Part shown: piece by piece, positions 8,765 to 18,000 of the stretch
Layout: each line of letters opens with the position of its first letter
Position numbering within the stretch: position 1 is the stretch's first letter
Assembly: GCF_013375035.1 (NCBI RefSeq)
Contig: NZ_CP056032.1
Span: forward strand, 124,001-188,000
Source of the DNA: Spirosoma sp. KUDC1026
Lineage (GTDB): Bacteria; Bacteroidota; Bacteroidia; Cytophagales; Spirosomataceae
DNA: 64,000 bases
Reading direction: 5' to 3'
Program-made: the position numbers and the translations under genes
The notes under the pieces: model-generated
Seen by the model: the letters and a program-made list of their open reading frames with translations, nothing else
Database searches by the model: none
What the model was told of the DNA's origin: nothing

Positions 8765-8898
8765 AGCTTTGGTTGATTTGTACAAAGTATACTATTGCCC
8801 AAACTTCATGACTATTTGATTAACAGAACGTTACCAAACAGCCACACAGGTGGCGCATACTAGAGTGCCGTTCTATGCATATATGTTTTCGCATACTG

Positions 8899-9192
8899 CT
8901 ATACAGGCCTGACTTGTTCAACCTTGACGACACCCTGCACCGAGCGTAGTCGCTCATATAGGGTTGATGTTTGATACTGATTAGCCGATCGAACTGTTAT
9001 TCGGCCGCCCGCCCGAATGCCATCGCATTCGAAATGAAGGTCCAGAATGGGTTTGCTACCGTCGAGCGTTACCGCCTGAATGATATCGCTCACGAACTGA
9101 ATCCGGTCAAATCCGGCCACGTGATACGTAATGGGCGCATTATCGGGCAAACGAGTCAAGTCATTGCCCGACGATTGTTTAATTGAGTACAT
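8899..9192 (-). CDS. Small ACT-domain protein
   Basis: The product from the ATG at 9192 is 97 residues; a GTG at 9222 would add ten. It consists of little more than one ACT-like fold: ITYHVAGFDRIQFVSDIIQAV, then a strand with LDLHFECDG, then GRITVRS and a final helix/strand ending in GVVKVEQVRPV. This resembles the regulatory ACT module at the end of RelA/SpoT-type proteins, but no enzymatic domain is attached. A ligand (often an amino acid) is possible but not shown. The promoter region carries the same 20-bp element as the peroxiredoxin-like gene, which suggests common control. Confidence 0.65.
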   Translation of the reverse strand: MYSIKQSSGNDLTRLPDNAPITYHVAGFDRIQFVSDIIQAVTLDGSKPILDLHFECDGIRAGGRITVRSANQYQTSTLYERLRSVQGVVKVEQVRPV

Positions 9193-9242
9193 GATGCGTT
9201 TGTTGGTTGATGTAATCGACACGCTGATGCAGAAATTATGTT

Positions 9243-9268
9243 ATTTACTTATTCTATTGATTATATAG
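9243..9268 (-). promoter_or_regulatory. Putative Rrf2-type operator, copy 2
   Basis: Read on the minus strand, 9262-9243 is AATCAATAGAATAAGTAAAT, identical to 5142-5161. An imperfect inverted repeat CTATA-N5-AATAG overlaps its left part, and CAATAG recurs 16 bases upstream. It lies 50 bases before the chosen ATG of the ACT-domain gene. Confidence 0.5.
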
Positions 9269-9841
9269 TCTATTGAAGGTATTCTCGTGTGCTATGGCAT
9301 TAGTCAGGAACTGGGATTAGGAATAGTCGGTAAGGAGCGAAACGCTCGACGACTGGTATAGACAGCCTCAACAGTCTCCCACGCCCACCCACATTCGCTG
9401 CATCAGTCTTTGTTGAGACGATGGACTGAATGCGAGCTGAATATAGAGTTGTTGCTGTCTGTTTTTCATGGGTGTAGCCCTATTGAATCTGTAGCACTCG
9501 GCTTCGTTGACGGGCAAAGTTGAATGCCGTTTTTTTTATTTGCAAGGAAAATATAAAAATTTGATTGTCAGACAATTACAGTAATAGTCTATCGATTTTT
9601 AGGACTAATTGCCCAAGTCGTTCTTCAGGCCGTTACAACAGGCATTCCAGATAAACGCCAGTTAGCTGGTCAGTACTATGATTAGCCCCCAACCCGCTTG
9701 CCTCCGACATTGTATGTCGCCGTCTTGCTCCATGGCTTCCACGTTTAACCGTTGCTGGCTAACTTGCCGGGTCACCGGGCGGTCGATGTAGCAAACACGA
9801 CGCTCAGGTTGTCTCGATTTTCCAATACGTTCCTGATACCT
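9269..9841. other. Long intergenic region, nothing assigned
   Basis: About 570 bases lie between the divergent ACT and acyltransferase genes. I see a small hairpin GAGCG-AAA-CGCTC near 9337, a stretch of eight or nine T near 9530, and a 13-bp palindrome ATTGTC-A-GACAAT at 9564-9576 in the AT-rich part that probably holds the acyltransferase promoter. No tRNA-like or known ncRNA fold was recognised. Confidence 0.4.
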
Positions 9842-10987
9842 ATGCCAAAAAACAACACCTCGGCGGCTGCCTTTGCGGACACAAAACCGCATTACAATAT
9901 CCTCGATGGGTTACGCGGAGTAGCGGCAATAACGGTCGTCTGTTTTCACTTGTTTGAAGCTTTCGCTACCAGTCATATAGACCAACGAATCAATCACGGC
10001 TACCTGGCCGTTGATTTTTTCTTTATCCTGTCCGGGTTTGTTGTCGGGTATGCCTATGACGACCGCTGGCAAACGATGACCGTACAGGAATTCCTTAAGC
10101 GCCGATTTATCCGCCTGCATCCGATGGTTGTCATGGGGGCAGTTATCGGCGCGATTATGTTCTATTTTCAGGGCTGCGCGGCCTGGGACGTATCAAAGGT
10201 ATCGGTAACGATGCTCCTGGTAGCCACCTTGATAAATGCCTGCCTGATTCCGGCGACGCCCGGTGTTGAAATTCGGGGCGTGGGCGAAATGTACCCGCTG
10301 AATGGCCCGAGCTGGTCGTTGTTTTTTGAATACATCGGTAATATCCTCTACGCCTTTTTTATCCGCAAGCTTTCGACCAGTGCACTTTCGGGTCTGGTTG
10401 CATTAGCCGGACTAGGCTTGGCCGTATTCGCTATAGGGGGGCCATATGGCGATATATGCGTCGGGTTCTCGCTGACCGAAGAAAACATAATCGGCGGGTC
10501 GTTGCGTATGCTGTTCTCGTTTCCGGCCGGTTTGTTGTTATCCCGTGTGTTCAAACCCCTTGCGGTAAACGGGGCGTTCTGGATCGGTAGTCTGGCGATT
10601 GTTGTGCTGTCGGCCATACCGCGCCTTGGCGGCAGTGAGCAGCTTTGGATGAACGGAGTCTACGATACGGTCTGTTCTGTAGTTATCTTTCCCCTGCTTG
10701 TTTACCTCGGAGCCTCGGGAAAGACAACAGACCAGCTAACCGTTCGGGTATGCAAGTTTTTAGGAGATATTTCGTACCCGCTATACATGGTCCACTACCC
10801 CTTTATCTACCTGTATTATGCCTGGGTTAAAAACAAAAACCTCACCTTCGGGCAGTCCTTTCCCGGCGCAGCAGCACTTGTTATCGGTTCTATACTCCTG
10901 GCTTATCTCTGCCTGAAATGGTACGATGAACCGGTGCGCAAATTCTTGGCGAAGCGTCTTCTGCGGGTACCGGACAGGGCACGTTAA
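9842..10987 (+). CDS. Acyltransferase family 3 (OafA/YrhL-like) membrane protein
   Basis: The ATG at 9842 gives 381 residues; an in-frame leader upstream has no membrane or domain features and was left out. The sequence LDGLRGVAAITVVCFHLFEAF contains the conserved arginine and histidine of the acyltransferase-3 family, and GYLAVDFFFILSGFVVGYAY is its classical second motif. About ten hydrophobic helices follow, ending with the SYPLYMVHYPF motif. Such proteins move acyl groups onto sugars or lipids across the inner membrane; the acceptor cannot be inferred. It stands alone, with a strong hairpin terminator after the stop. Confidence 0.85.
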   Translation: MPKNNTSAAAFADTKPHYNILDGLRGVAAITVVCFHLFEAFATSHIDQRINHGYLAVDFFFILSGFVVGYAYDDRWQTMTVQEFLKRRFIRLHPMVVMGAVIGAIMFYFQGCAAWDVSKVSVTMLLVATLINACLIPATPGVEIRGVGEMYPLNGPSWSLFFEYIGNILYAFFIRKLSTSALSGLVALAGLGLAVFAIGGPYGDICVGFSLTEENIIGGSLRMLFSFPAGLLLSRVFKPLAVNGAFWIGSLAIVVLSAIPRLGGSEQLWMNGVYDTVCSVVIFPLLVYLGASGKTTDQLTVRVCKFLGDISYPLYMVHYPFIYLYYAWVKNKNLTFGQSFPGAAALVIGSILLAYLCLKWYDEPVRKFLAKRLLRVPDRAR

Positions 10988-11015
10988 CCGGCTGGTCATA
11001 CCTCTGTTTTACCCG

Positions 11016-11073
11016 ATGTCTACCAACAAAAATCCCCTGACCGCATGGCCAGGGGATTTTTGTTGGTAGACAT
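11016..11073. terminator. Bidirectional terminator with 24-bp perfect stem
   Basis: Arms 11016-11039 and 11050-11073 are perfect reverse complements around a 10-base loop, with A/T tracts inside the stem on both sides. It lies between the convergent acyltransferase and DUF1080 genes and can serve both. Confidence 0.85.
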
Positions 11074-11081
11074 GCTATGCC

Positions 11082-11888
11082 TTACAACGGACGCACCCAG
11101 ATGTTCCGGAAACCAACGGGGTTACCGTGATCCTGCAGCAGGATTGGACCCGCGCCGTGGGGCTGTACTTTAGGGTAACCAATGTACTCGGTCGTACCAC
11201 GAATAGCCGCGTGGTTTTGTACCACAATGCCGTTCAGCAGCACCGTAACGTAAGCGTATTCCGTCATCATACCGGCTTTGTTAAATTTAGGTGCCTGATA
11301 GATTACGTCGTAGGTCTGCCACTCACCGGGTTTGCGGCTTGGGTTCGCCAGCGGAATGGCCTGCTTGTAGATTGAGCCGACCATACCGTCGACGTACGTT
11401 GGGTTATTGTAGTTGTCCAGTACCTGCAGCTCATAGCGCCCCTGCAGGAATACGCCACTGTTACCGCGTCCCTGACTGTTGCCTTCTACTTTTTCCGGGG
11501 TTTTGAATTCCAGGTGAAGCTGAAAATCATTGAATTCCTGTTTCGACCGGGCCGAGAAACCTTTGGTCGAATACATCACCCCATCCGTTACCGGCCATTT
11601 CAGGGGACCTTCGTTTTTATTTTCCCAGTTTTCGGGCGAGTATCCTCTGATGGCTACCCACTGATCGGTGTTTTTGCCATCAAACAGAATCACAGCATCC
11701 GATGGGGGCGTATTCCCCGTAGCGTTGGCTGATGGGTTACCCGGTGTGACAACCGGTGGGACTGGCTCCCAGATTTCGGTCGATTCAGGCGTTTGTTTAC
11801 TGGGTTGGGTCTGGGCCGTAGCCGACTGAGCCAATAGCAGCGAGAGAGCACCTACGCAGCAGGCCAGTGAAAGCGGGACGTTTTTCAT
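11082..11888 (-). CDS. DUF1080 (3-keto-disaccharide hydrolase domain) secreted protein
   Basis: The 268-residue product has a signal peptide (hydrophobic residues 5-24, ending SATAQ). The rest is a single DUF1080/3-keto-disaccharide hydrolase domain: VILFDGKNTDQWVAI, a strand series with QLHLEFKTPE, GNSGVFLQGRYELQVLD and QDHGNPVGFRNIWVRPL. Members have a concanavalin-like beta-sandwich fold and are known to act on 3-keto-glycosides or bind glycans. It is the last gene of the polysaccharide-utilisation run, 109 bases after the GH30 gene, so a role in periplasmic glycan processing is inferred. Confidence 0.88.
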   Translation of the reverse strand: MKNVPLSLACCVGALSLLLAQSATAQTQPSKQTPESTEIWEPVPPVVTPGNPSANATGNTPPSDAVILFDGKNTDQWVAIRGYSPENWENKNEGPLKWPVTDGVMYSTKGFSARSKQEFNDFQLHLEFKTPEKVEGNSQGRGNSGVFLQGRYELQVLDNYNNPTYVDGMVGSIYKQAIPLANPSRKPGEWQTYDVIYQAPKFNKAGMMTEYAYVTVLLNGIVVQNHAAIRGTTEYIGYPKVQPHGAGPILLQDHGNPVGFRNIWVRPL

Positions 11889-11997
11889 TGAAAACTAAGC
11901 GGATTAATAAACGCGTCTAAATAACGATCAAAGATAGGGCAATTGTCGCATTGCGTTCTTTTAGAAAGAAAAAATGGTGCGATTCTACTGCCTTCCG

Positions 11998-13401
11998 TTA
12001 CCACACATACGTACCAACCGCTCCGGCAGGCAGCGTCATGGCTACGGTTTGTTTTCCCTGTTGCACCGTAAACGACTGCGCAGCCTCGCTGTTGTTCAGC
12101 ACCAGCAGCGCAATACGACCGTTGGGGGTTTTGAAGGCCACGTTTGGCAGCGTCTCGCTGGTGTTCGATTCAATCCGCACCGAGCCTGGCCGCACGAATT
12201 TTGACGCAACCGCTACGTTGTAATACGCCGGGTTGCGTGTCACGTTATTACCATCAATCGTAATGGCCCCCAGACATCGGTCGCAACCGCCGGGGGTGTG
12301 CGGCTTCTGGTTCGGGTCGGCAGCCAGGTTCCATTCCAGCACCGTCCGGCTCCAGTTGCGGGTGGCCCCGATCATCAGCGTTTTTACATGCCAGTTCAGG
12401 TCGGTTTTCATATTCCCCGGTGCGCCAATCCACTGCTCGGTAAAGTACACGTTCTTGTCGGGATGCGCGTCGTGAACTTTGCTTAGGGCTTCGATGGGTC
12501 CCGCGTAGAGGTGAAAGGCCGAGCCGTCTACGTATTGTTTAGCGGCCGGATCGTCCAGAATAGACGTAGCGTATTCGGGATGGTCGGCGTTGTGGTCATA
12601 CAGCCAGATTTTGGTTTTGATCTTAGCGGCTTTGAACGCAGGCCCCAGGTTGTCCTTGATGAATTTGGCCTGATCGGCGGCCAGCATCAGCAGGCTGGGG
12701 TTATTGCCGGGATGCAGCGGTTCGTTCTGGATCGTAATGGCATCGAGCGGAATCCCTTCCCTGGCCATTCCCTGAATGTATTTCACAAAATACTGCGCGT
12801 ACGTACCGTAAAAATCCGGCTTCAGGCTCCCTCCTTTCGAGTTGCCGTTGGTTTTCATCCAGGTTGGCGGTGACCAGGGCGAACCCAGGATTTTCAGTTT
12901 CGGGTTGATGGCCAGAATCTCTTTCAGCACTGGAATCAGGTGTTCCTGATCGGGCTTCAGACTGAATTTAGCCAGCTCGGGGTCCGTTTCCCCAACTGGC
13001 AGATCATCGTACGAAAATACCTCCGCATCCAGATCTGACGCGCCGATGCTGATCCGCAGGTAGCTAACACCAATGCTTTTTCCCGACGTAGCGAACAACT
13101 CATTCAGCAATTGCCTGCGAGCTCCGGCTTCCATCTGATGAATGAGCATGGCACTACCGCCCGTCAGGGTGTACCCAAAACCGTCGATGGGCTGGTAGGT
13201 TTTCCCCGCGTCAATGGTAATGGTTGGTTGCTGGGCGCTGGCCGTAGTGAACGGCAGTGGTTTCTGCTGCACAAACAGGACGTTATGTCCGGGGTCGGTG
13301 AGCCAGTAGTCCACTTGGTTTGCTTTCTGGCCAAAACTCACGCTGGCGGTCAGCAACGTTATAGCACCGATAGCCGCGTATTGGTTGATTGATAGAGTCA
13401 T
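11998..13401 (-). CDS. Glycoside hydrolase family 30 enzyme
   Basis: The ATG at 13401 yields 467 residues starting with a signal peptide (to about SVSFGQ). The TIM-barrel region has the GH30 features IDGFGYTLTGGSA, GSPWSPPTWMKT, the acid/base glutamate E227 in IQNEP and the nucleophile E322 in FTEQW, 95 residues apart as expected. A C-terminal beta domain follows (VLNNSEAAQSFTVQ to the end). GH30 includes beta-1,6-glucanases, glucosylceramidases and xylanases; subfamily cannot be settled by eye, though beta-1,6-glucan is a reasonable first guess. It lies downstream of SusD, separated by a large hairpin. Confidence 0.88.
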   Translation of the reverse strand: MTLSINQYAAIGAITLLTASVSFGQKANQVDYWLTDPGHNVLFVQQKPLPFTTASAQQPTITIDAGKTYQPIDGFGYTLTGGSAMLIHQMEAGARRQLLNELFATSGKSIGVSYLRISIGASDLDAEVFSYDDLPVGETDPELAKFSLKPDQEHLIPVLKEILAINPKLKILGSPWSPPTWMKTNGNSKGGSLKPDFYGTYAQYFVKYIQGMAREGIPLDAITIQNEPLHPGNNPSLLMLAADQAKFIKDNLGPAFKAAKIKTKIWLYDHNADHPEYATSILDDPAAKQYVDGSAFHLYAGPIEALSKVHDAHPDKNVYFTEQWIGAPGNMKTDLNWHVKTLMIGATRNWSRTVLEWNLAADPNQKPHTPGGCDRCLGAITIDGNNVTRNPAYYNVAVASKFVRPGSVRIESNTSETLPNVAFKTPNGRIALLVLNNSEAAQSFTVQQGKQTVAMTLPAGAVGTYVW

Positions 13402-13420
13402 GGGAATAAGTAAAGGGGAT

Positions 13421-13513
13421 GTAAGAAGAAAGCCATGAGACACAAGAAGCAATAGGCAAGGGACCAGCTATGCAGCGCATCCTACGTCTTGTGTCTTATG
13501 GCTTTTTTCTTAC
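13421..13513. terminator. Long purine/pyrimidine hairpin between SusD and GH30 genes
   Basis: Arms 13421-13446 and 13488-13513 pair at 24 of 26 positions around a 41-base loop, with T-rich tails in both directions. It could end or attenuate the SusCD transcript before GH30. It resembles two other intergenic hairpins in the window (32284-32405, 62024-62146). Confidence 0.55.
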
Positions 13514-13584
13514 GTCTCTTCTCTGTTAAAACGACTAAAGACAGTTTGTGGCTGTCTTTAGTTATTCGTGCGTACAATTTTCGA

Positions 13585-15051
13585 TTAATACCCTGGATTC
13601 TGCTGTAGCAGTGGGTTATTATTGATCTCGTTCTGCGGAATCGGGAACAACAGGTAGTTGGCATCGCGCGTGCCCCGTTGCTGCTGAATGATATCCAGCG
13701 CCGTAACGGCATGGCTTACGCCCGTCCCTGTCTGAGCATGCCGGGCGTAGCGGATCAGGTCAAACCAGCGCTCGCCCTCAAACGCCAGTTCCAGCCGCCG
13801 TTGCCGATCTACTTCGTTACGGAACGCCTGCTGAGTCGTCAGATCAGCCAATGTCAGCGCCGGCAGGCCCGCCCGTGTCCGGACAGTATTCAGGCGGTTC
13901 AGCGCCTGCTGAGTAGGGCCGCTCTGCTCGTTTATGGCTTCGGCGTACATCAGGTACACATCGGCCAGCCGCAGCACGTAGTAGTTATCCGGACTATTGA
14001 AGGCGTTGGGGTTACTGGTCCATTTGTAGACGAAATACCCGTTGTCGTTCACGTTCATCGAGGTCGCTTTGACGTAGCTCGCATGATCCCGGCCGGCCGA
14101 CGTCACCTGCCCGGTAAACTTATACCGCAGGTCGGTCAAGGTATCGGCGTAGCGCTCGATCAGTTCAGTCGTGGGGATGTTGAATTTCGGGTACGAGTAG
14201 GTAGCCGGGGGCGATGGCAGCACCAGATCGGGCAGCACAAACCCACCATCGGCATTCCCCGAGTACTGAATCTCGAAGATCGATTCCGGATTGTTGTCCG
14301 GTGGATACAACCCTTTGAACGTTGGCGACAGTTGATACAGACTGCTGCTCAGCACTTTGCTGGCAGCCGTGGCAGCATCGGCCCAGCGCTGCTGAGTCAG
14401 GAAAACCCGCGCCTGCAGGGCGTTCACGGTAGTTTTGATCGCCCGTGCCCGGTTCTGCGCCTGCCCGCCCAGGTCGGCAGCCGTCAGGCGTTCAGCCTGC
14501 TGTAAATCGGCGGTGATCTGCGTATAAATCTGCTCAGGCGTCGAACGGGCCAGCGTGACGATACTGCTTTCTCCCGACTCCGTGGGCTCCAGCCGAAGCG
14601 GGACACCCCCGTACAAACGAACCAGGTTGAAATAGTGAAGCCCCCGCAGAAAGTAGGCTTCGCCCACAATCTGGTTCCGGCGGGCGGTGTCCATTGTGAT
14701 GGCCGGTACGTATTTCAGCACGGCGTTGGCCCGGTTGATGCTGATGTACAGATTCTGGAAGTAGTTGTTCACCTGGCCGGTCTGCGGAGTCCAGATAATC
14801 CGCTCCATCGCGTTTACGTCGCCGTTCGTGCTGGTACAGTTATCCGACGGCATTTCACCAATTACGTTGGCATCCTGCCCGTAATACCCCGCCACCTGCA
14901 TCGCGTCGTAGGCAGCCGTAATGGCCGCTTCGGCATCGTCGGCGTTGGTGAAAAAGTTTTCCGGCGTAATGCTCGGCAGCGGCTGCTTATCCAGAACATC
15001 GCAACCCGCCAGCAGCAATAAGGAAGAAAAAAGAATGGCTATTCGTTTCAT
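13585..15051 (-). CDS. SusD/RagB outer-membrane glycan-binding lipoprotein
   Basis: The 488-residue protein begins with a lipoprotein signal (SLLLLAGCDVLDKQPL; lipobox LAGC, cysteine 17). SusD features follow: the N-terminal ENFFTNADDAEAAITAAYDAM repeat region, AEAYFLRGLHYFNLVRLYGGVPL, and the C-terminal RRLELAFEGERWFDLIRYAR and NYLLFPIPQNEINNNPLLQQNPGY. It caps the SusC barrel and binds glycan on the cell surface. It starts 12 bases after the SusC stop, and the two are clearly one operon. Confidence 0.95.
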   Translation of the reverse strand: MKRIAILFSSLLLLAGCDVLDKQPLPSITPENFFTNADDAEAAITAAYDAMQVAGYYGQDANVIGEMPSDNCTSTNGDVNAMERIIWTPQTGQVNNYFQNLYISINRANAVLKYVPAITMDTARRNQIVGEAYFLRGLHYFNLVRLYGGVPLRLEPTESGESSIVTLARSTPEQIYTQITADLQQAERLTAADLGGQAQNRARAIKTTVNALQARVFLTQQRWADAATAASKVLSSSLYQLSPTFKGLYPPDNNPESIFEIQYSGNADGGFVLPDLVLPSPPATYSYPKFNIPTTELIERYADTLTDLRYKFTGQVTSAGRDHASYVKATSMNVNDNGYFVYKWTSNPNAFNSPDNYYVLRLADVYLMYAEAINEQSGPTQQALNRLNTVRTRAGLPALTLADLTTQQAFRNEVDRQRRLELAFEGERWFDLIRYARHAQTGTGVSHAVTALDIIQQQRGTRDANYLLFPIPQNEINNNPLLQQNPGY

Positions 15052-15063
15052 GGGTCGTATCGA

Positions 15064-18000
15064 TTAGAAAGTAACGTTGATACCGGCGGTGTAGGTCTTG
15101 GCCTGTGGATACACACCAAAGTCCCGGCCGAAGCCAACCGAAGAAAACGGATCAGCGCTTACCTCCGGGTCGTAGCCACTGTACTTGGTGAAGGTCAGCA
15201 GGTTCTGCGCCGTTACGTACGCCCGTACGCTGCCTACTTTAATCCGTTGCAGGAACGCACTCGGCAGGTTATAGGCCAGCGTCAGGTTTTTTAGCCGCAC
15301 GTAGGTACCGTCTTCGATGAAGCGGGTTGAGAAGCGGTTATTCTGGTTGGGGTCGTACCGAACAGCGCGGGGTATGTTCGTGTTTGTGTTGGTCGGCGTC
15401 CAGCGATTCAGCACGGCCGTGGTCTGGTTGAGCGGGTCCGACATACCTTCGATTACCGTGCGGTTCTGGTTGTAGATGTCGTTGCCGAAGCTACCCTGGA
15501 AGAATACGCTCAACTCAAAGCCTTTGTAGGTCAGGTTATTCGTGATGGCCGCGATGAATTTTGGGTTTGGGTTGCCAATGATCGTCCGGTCGTTGGCATC
15601 GATCACACCATCACCGTTCAGATCGGCAAAGCGAATGTCGCCAGGTTTGGGTTGGCCAGGCTGGGTAGCCGCTTCGGCAATCTCACCCGTCGACTGGAAG
15701 ATACCCTGCATGACGTAGCCGTAGAACGCGCCCAGCGGGGCTCCTTTCTGCGTCACGGTATAGTCGCCGATGATTACCCGGTCCACTTCCTCGCCCTGGT
15801 CATTCCGCAACGTACCGATGTTTACCACCTTGTTCCGGTTTAGCGTGAAGTTGAAGTTGGTTGACCAGTTGAAGCCATTGCCCTCGCTCTGGATGTTGGT
15901 ACTGTTGATACCCAGTTCGATACCTTTGTTCTGCACATCGCCCACGTTCTGCGTGATCTGCGGACTTTGCGCCCCGGCATTCAGCGGCAGTGGTACGTTG
16001 GTCAGCAGGCCGGTTGTTTGTTTTAAATACGCATCGAGTGTCAGCGTCAGCCGATCTTTGAAGAAGCCCAGATCAACACCCGCGTTGTACTGCACCGTCG
16101 TTTCCCAGCTCAGGGCATTGTTTCCAATCCGGTCGGGGGCAATACCACCCACGACGCTGGTGCCATTGAAGTAGTTCCGGCCCGACGAATACGTACTGAA
16201 CCGGTCGTAGGCTCCGATCTCCTGGTTGCCGTTGGCCCCCACGCTGGCCCGCAGTTTCAGGTCAGACAGGGCCGCATCTTTCGGGAAGAACGACTCACGC
16301 GCCATCCGCCAGCCCAGCGACAGAGCCGGGAAATACCCGAACCGGTTACCTGGTGCAAAGCGGCTCGATCCATCAGCCCGCAAACTCAGCGTAGCCAGGT
16401 AGCGCTCATCGTAATTGTAAATGGCCCGCGTAAAGTAGCTCATCAGGCCCCACTGGTCCTGGTAGCTGAACGGTGCCGAAAACAACGTACCGGCCGACAG
16501 ATACGGCACAGCGTTCGACGGGAAGCCCGACACCGACGCGCCCGACGTAAACCGATCCGACTCCTGCACCGACTGACCAGCCAGCAGCGTCAGGTTATGC
16601 TTATCGCCCAGTTCGGGGTTGTAAGTCAGCGTGTTTTCCCACAGCCAGATCACCTGCTGGTTCGTACCCGTACGGGCGCTGCCCCGGTTAGCCGGGTTGG
16701 CGTTCTGCGTACCCGGATAATCGCGGGTGATAAACTCGTTCTCGATCTGCGACCGGAAATCCAGGCCCAGCGAACTACGGAACGTCAGATTTTTCAGGAT
16801 ATCCAGTTCGCCGTAGACGTTACCGATGGCCTGGTAGATGTTGGCCCGGTTGCGGGTTTCCAGCAGGTTACCCACCGGATTATCGAACTGCTGAAAGGGG
16901 TTGATGCTGTATGTACCGCTGGCGTTCCGGATGGGGATGGTTGGGATCTGCGCCAGCGCACCCAGTACGGTGCCGGAGTTACCCGGTCCCAACTCACTAC
17001 GTACGCTACCGTTGTTACTCGTCTTACTCAGGTTCAGGCTTGTTCCTACCCGGAAGCGATTGCCCATCTGCTGATCCAGGTTCAGTTTGAAGTTATACCG
17101 GTCGAACCCTGAGTTCAAGGCAATCCCATCCTGCTTGAAATAGGCACCCGATACGTAGTACTTCGTCCGCTCGGTTCCTCCGCTCAGGCTGATCTGGTAG
17201 TTGCGGATAGCGGCTGAGCGGTACACGGCATCCTGCCAGTCCGTATTGGTCGTCAGCGCGTTGATATCCGTGAAAGCAGGGGCATTACCAGCCGCCGTCT
17301 GCGCGTCGTTGTAGTACTGGGCAAACTGCTGCGAATTCAGCATCGGGATTTTCTTGCGCAATTGCTGCACACCGTAGTACGCGCTGAAACTTACCTGTGC
17401 CTTTCCGGTCTTACCGCGCTTGGTCGTGATCACCACAACCCCATTAGACGCCCGAAGGCCGTAGATAGCCGCGGCCGCACCGTCTTTCAGTACGTCGATA
17501 CTTTCGATGTCGTTCGGGTTAAGCGTGTTCAGGGGATTGGGCCGCTGGTTTCCAATTGACAGCTCGCGGTCGTAGGTTGGCAGTACAGGCACCCCGTCGA
17601 TGACGTACAGGGGCGAGTTGGTCAGGCTGATCGAGTTGTTCCCGCGAATCCGGACGTTGATCCCGGCACCGGGCGCGCCCGTTGGCGAGGTTACCTGAAC
17701 CCCGGCGGCCTGACCTTGCAGAGCCTGGTCAAAACCGGCTACCGGCTGCCGTTCGATGGCTTTACTACTGACCGAGGTTACGGCCGTAGTCAGCTCCTGC
17801 CGGCGCTGGGTACCGTAGCCCACGACGACCACTTCGCTCAACGCCTGCACGTCCGATTCCAGGCTGACGTTTATTGTCGTCTGCCCGTTCACGGCGACTT
17901 CTTTCGGCAGGAACCCCACCGAACTAACCACCAGGACGACGTTGCCATCGGGTACGCTTAGCGTAAAATTTCCGTTCGCGTCCGTCGACGTACCGCGGGT

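Noticed and set aside
9001-9020. GC-rich block in the ACT gene as an insert copy
   Set aside because: It encodes the RAGGRITV part of a plausible ACT fold in frame and does not match the insert core closely.
13678-14505. Long open frame (275 codons) on the plus strand
   Set aside because: It is antisense to SusD and low in recognisable features; SusD is certain.
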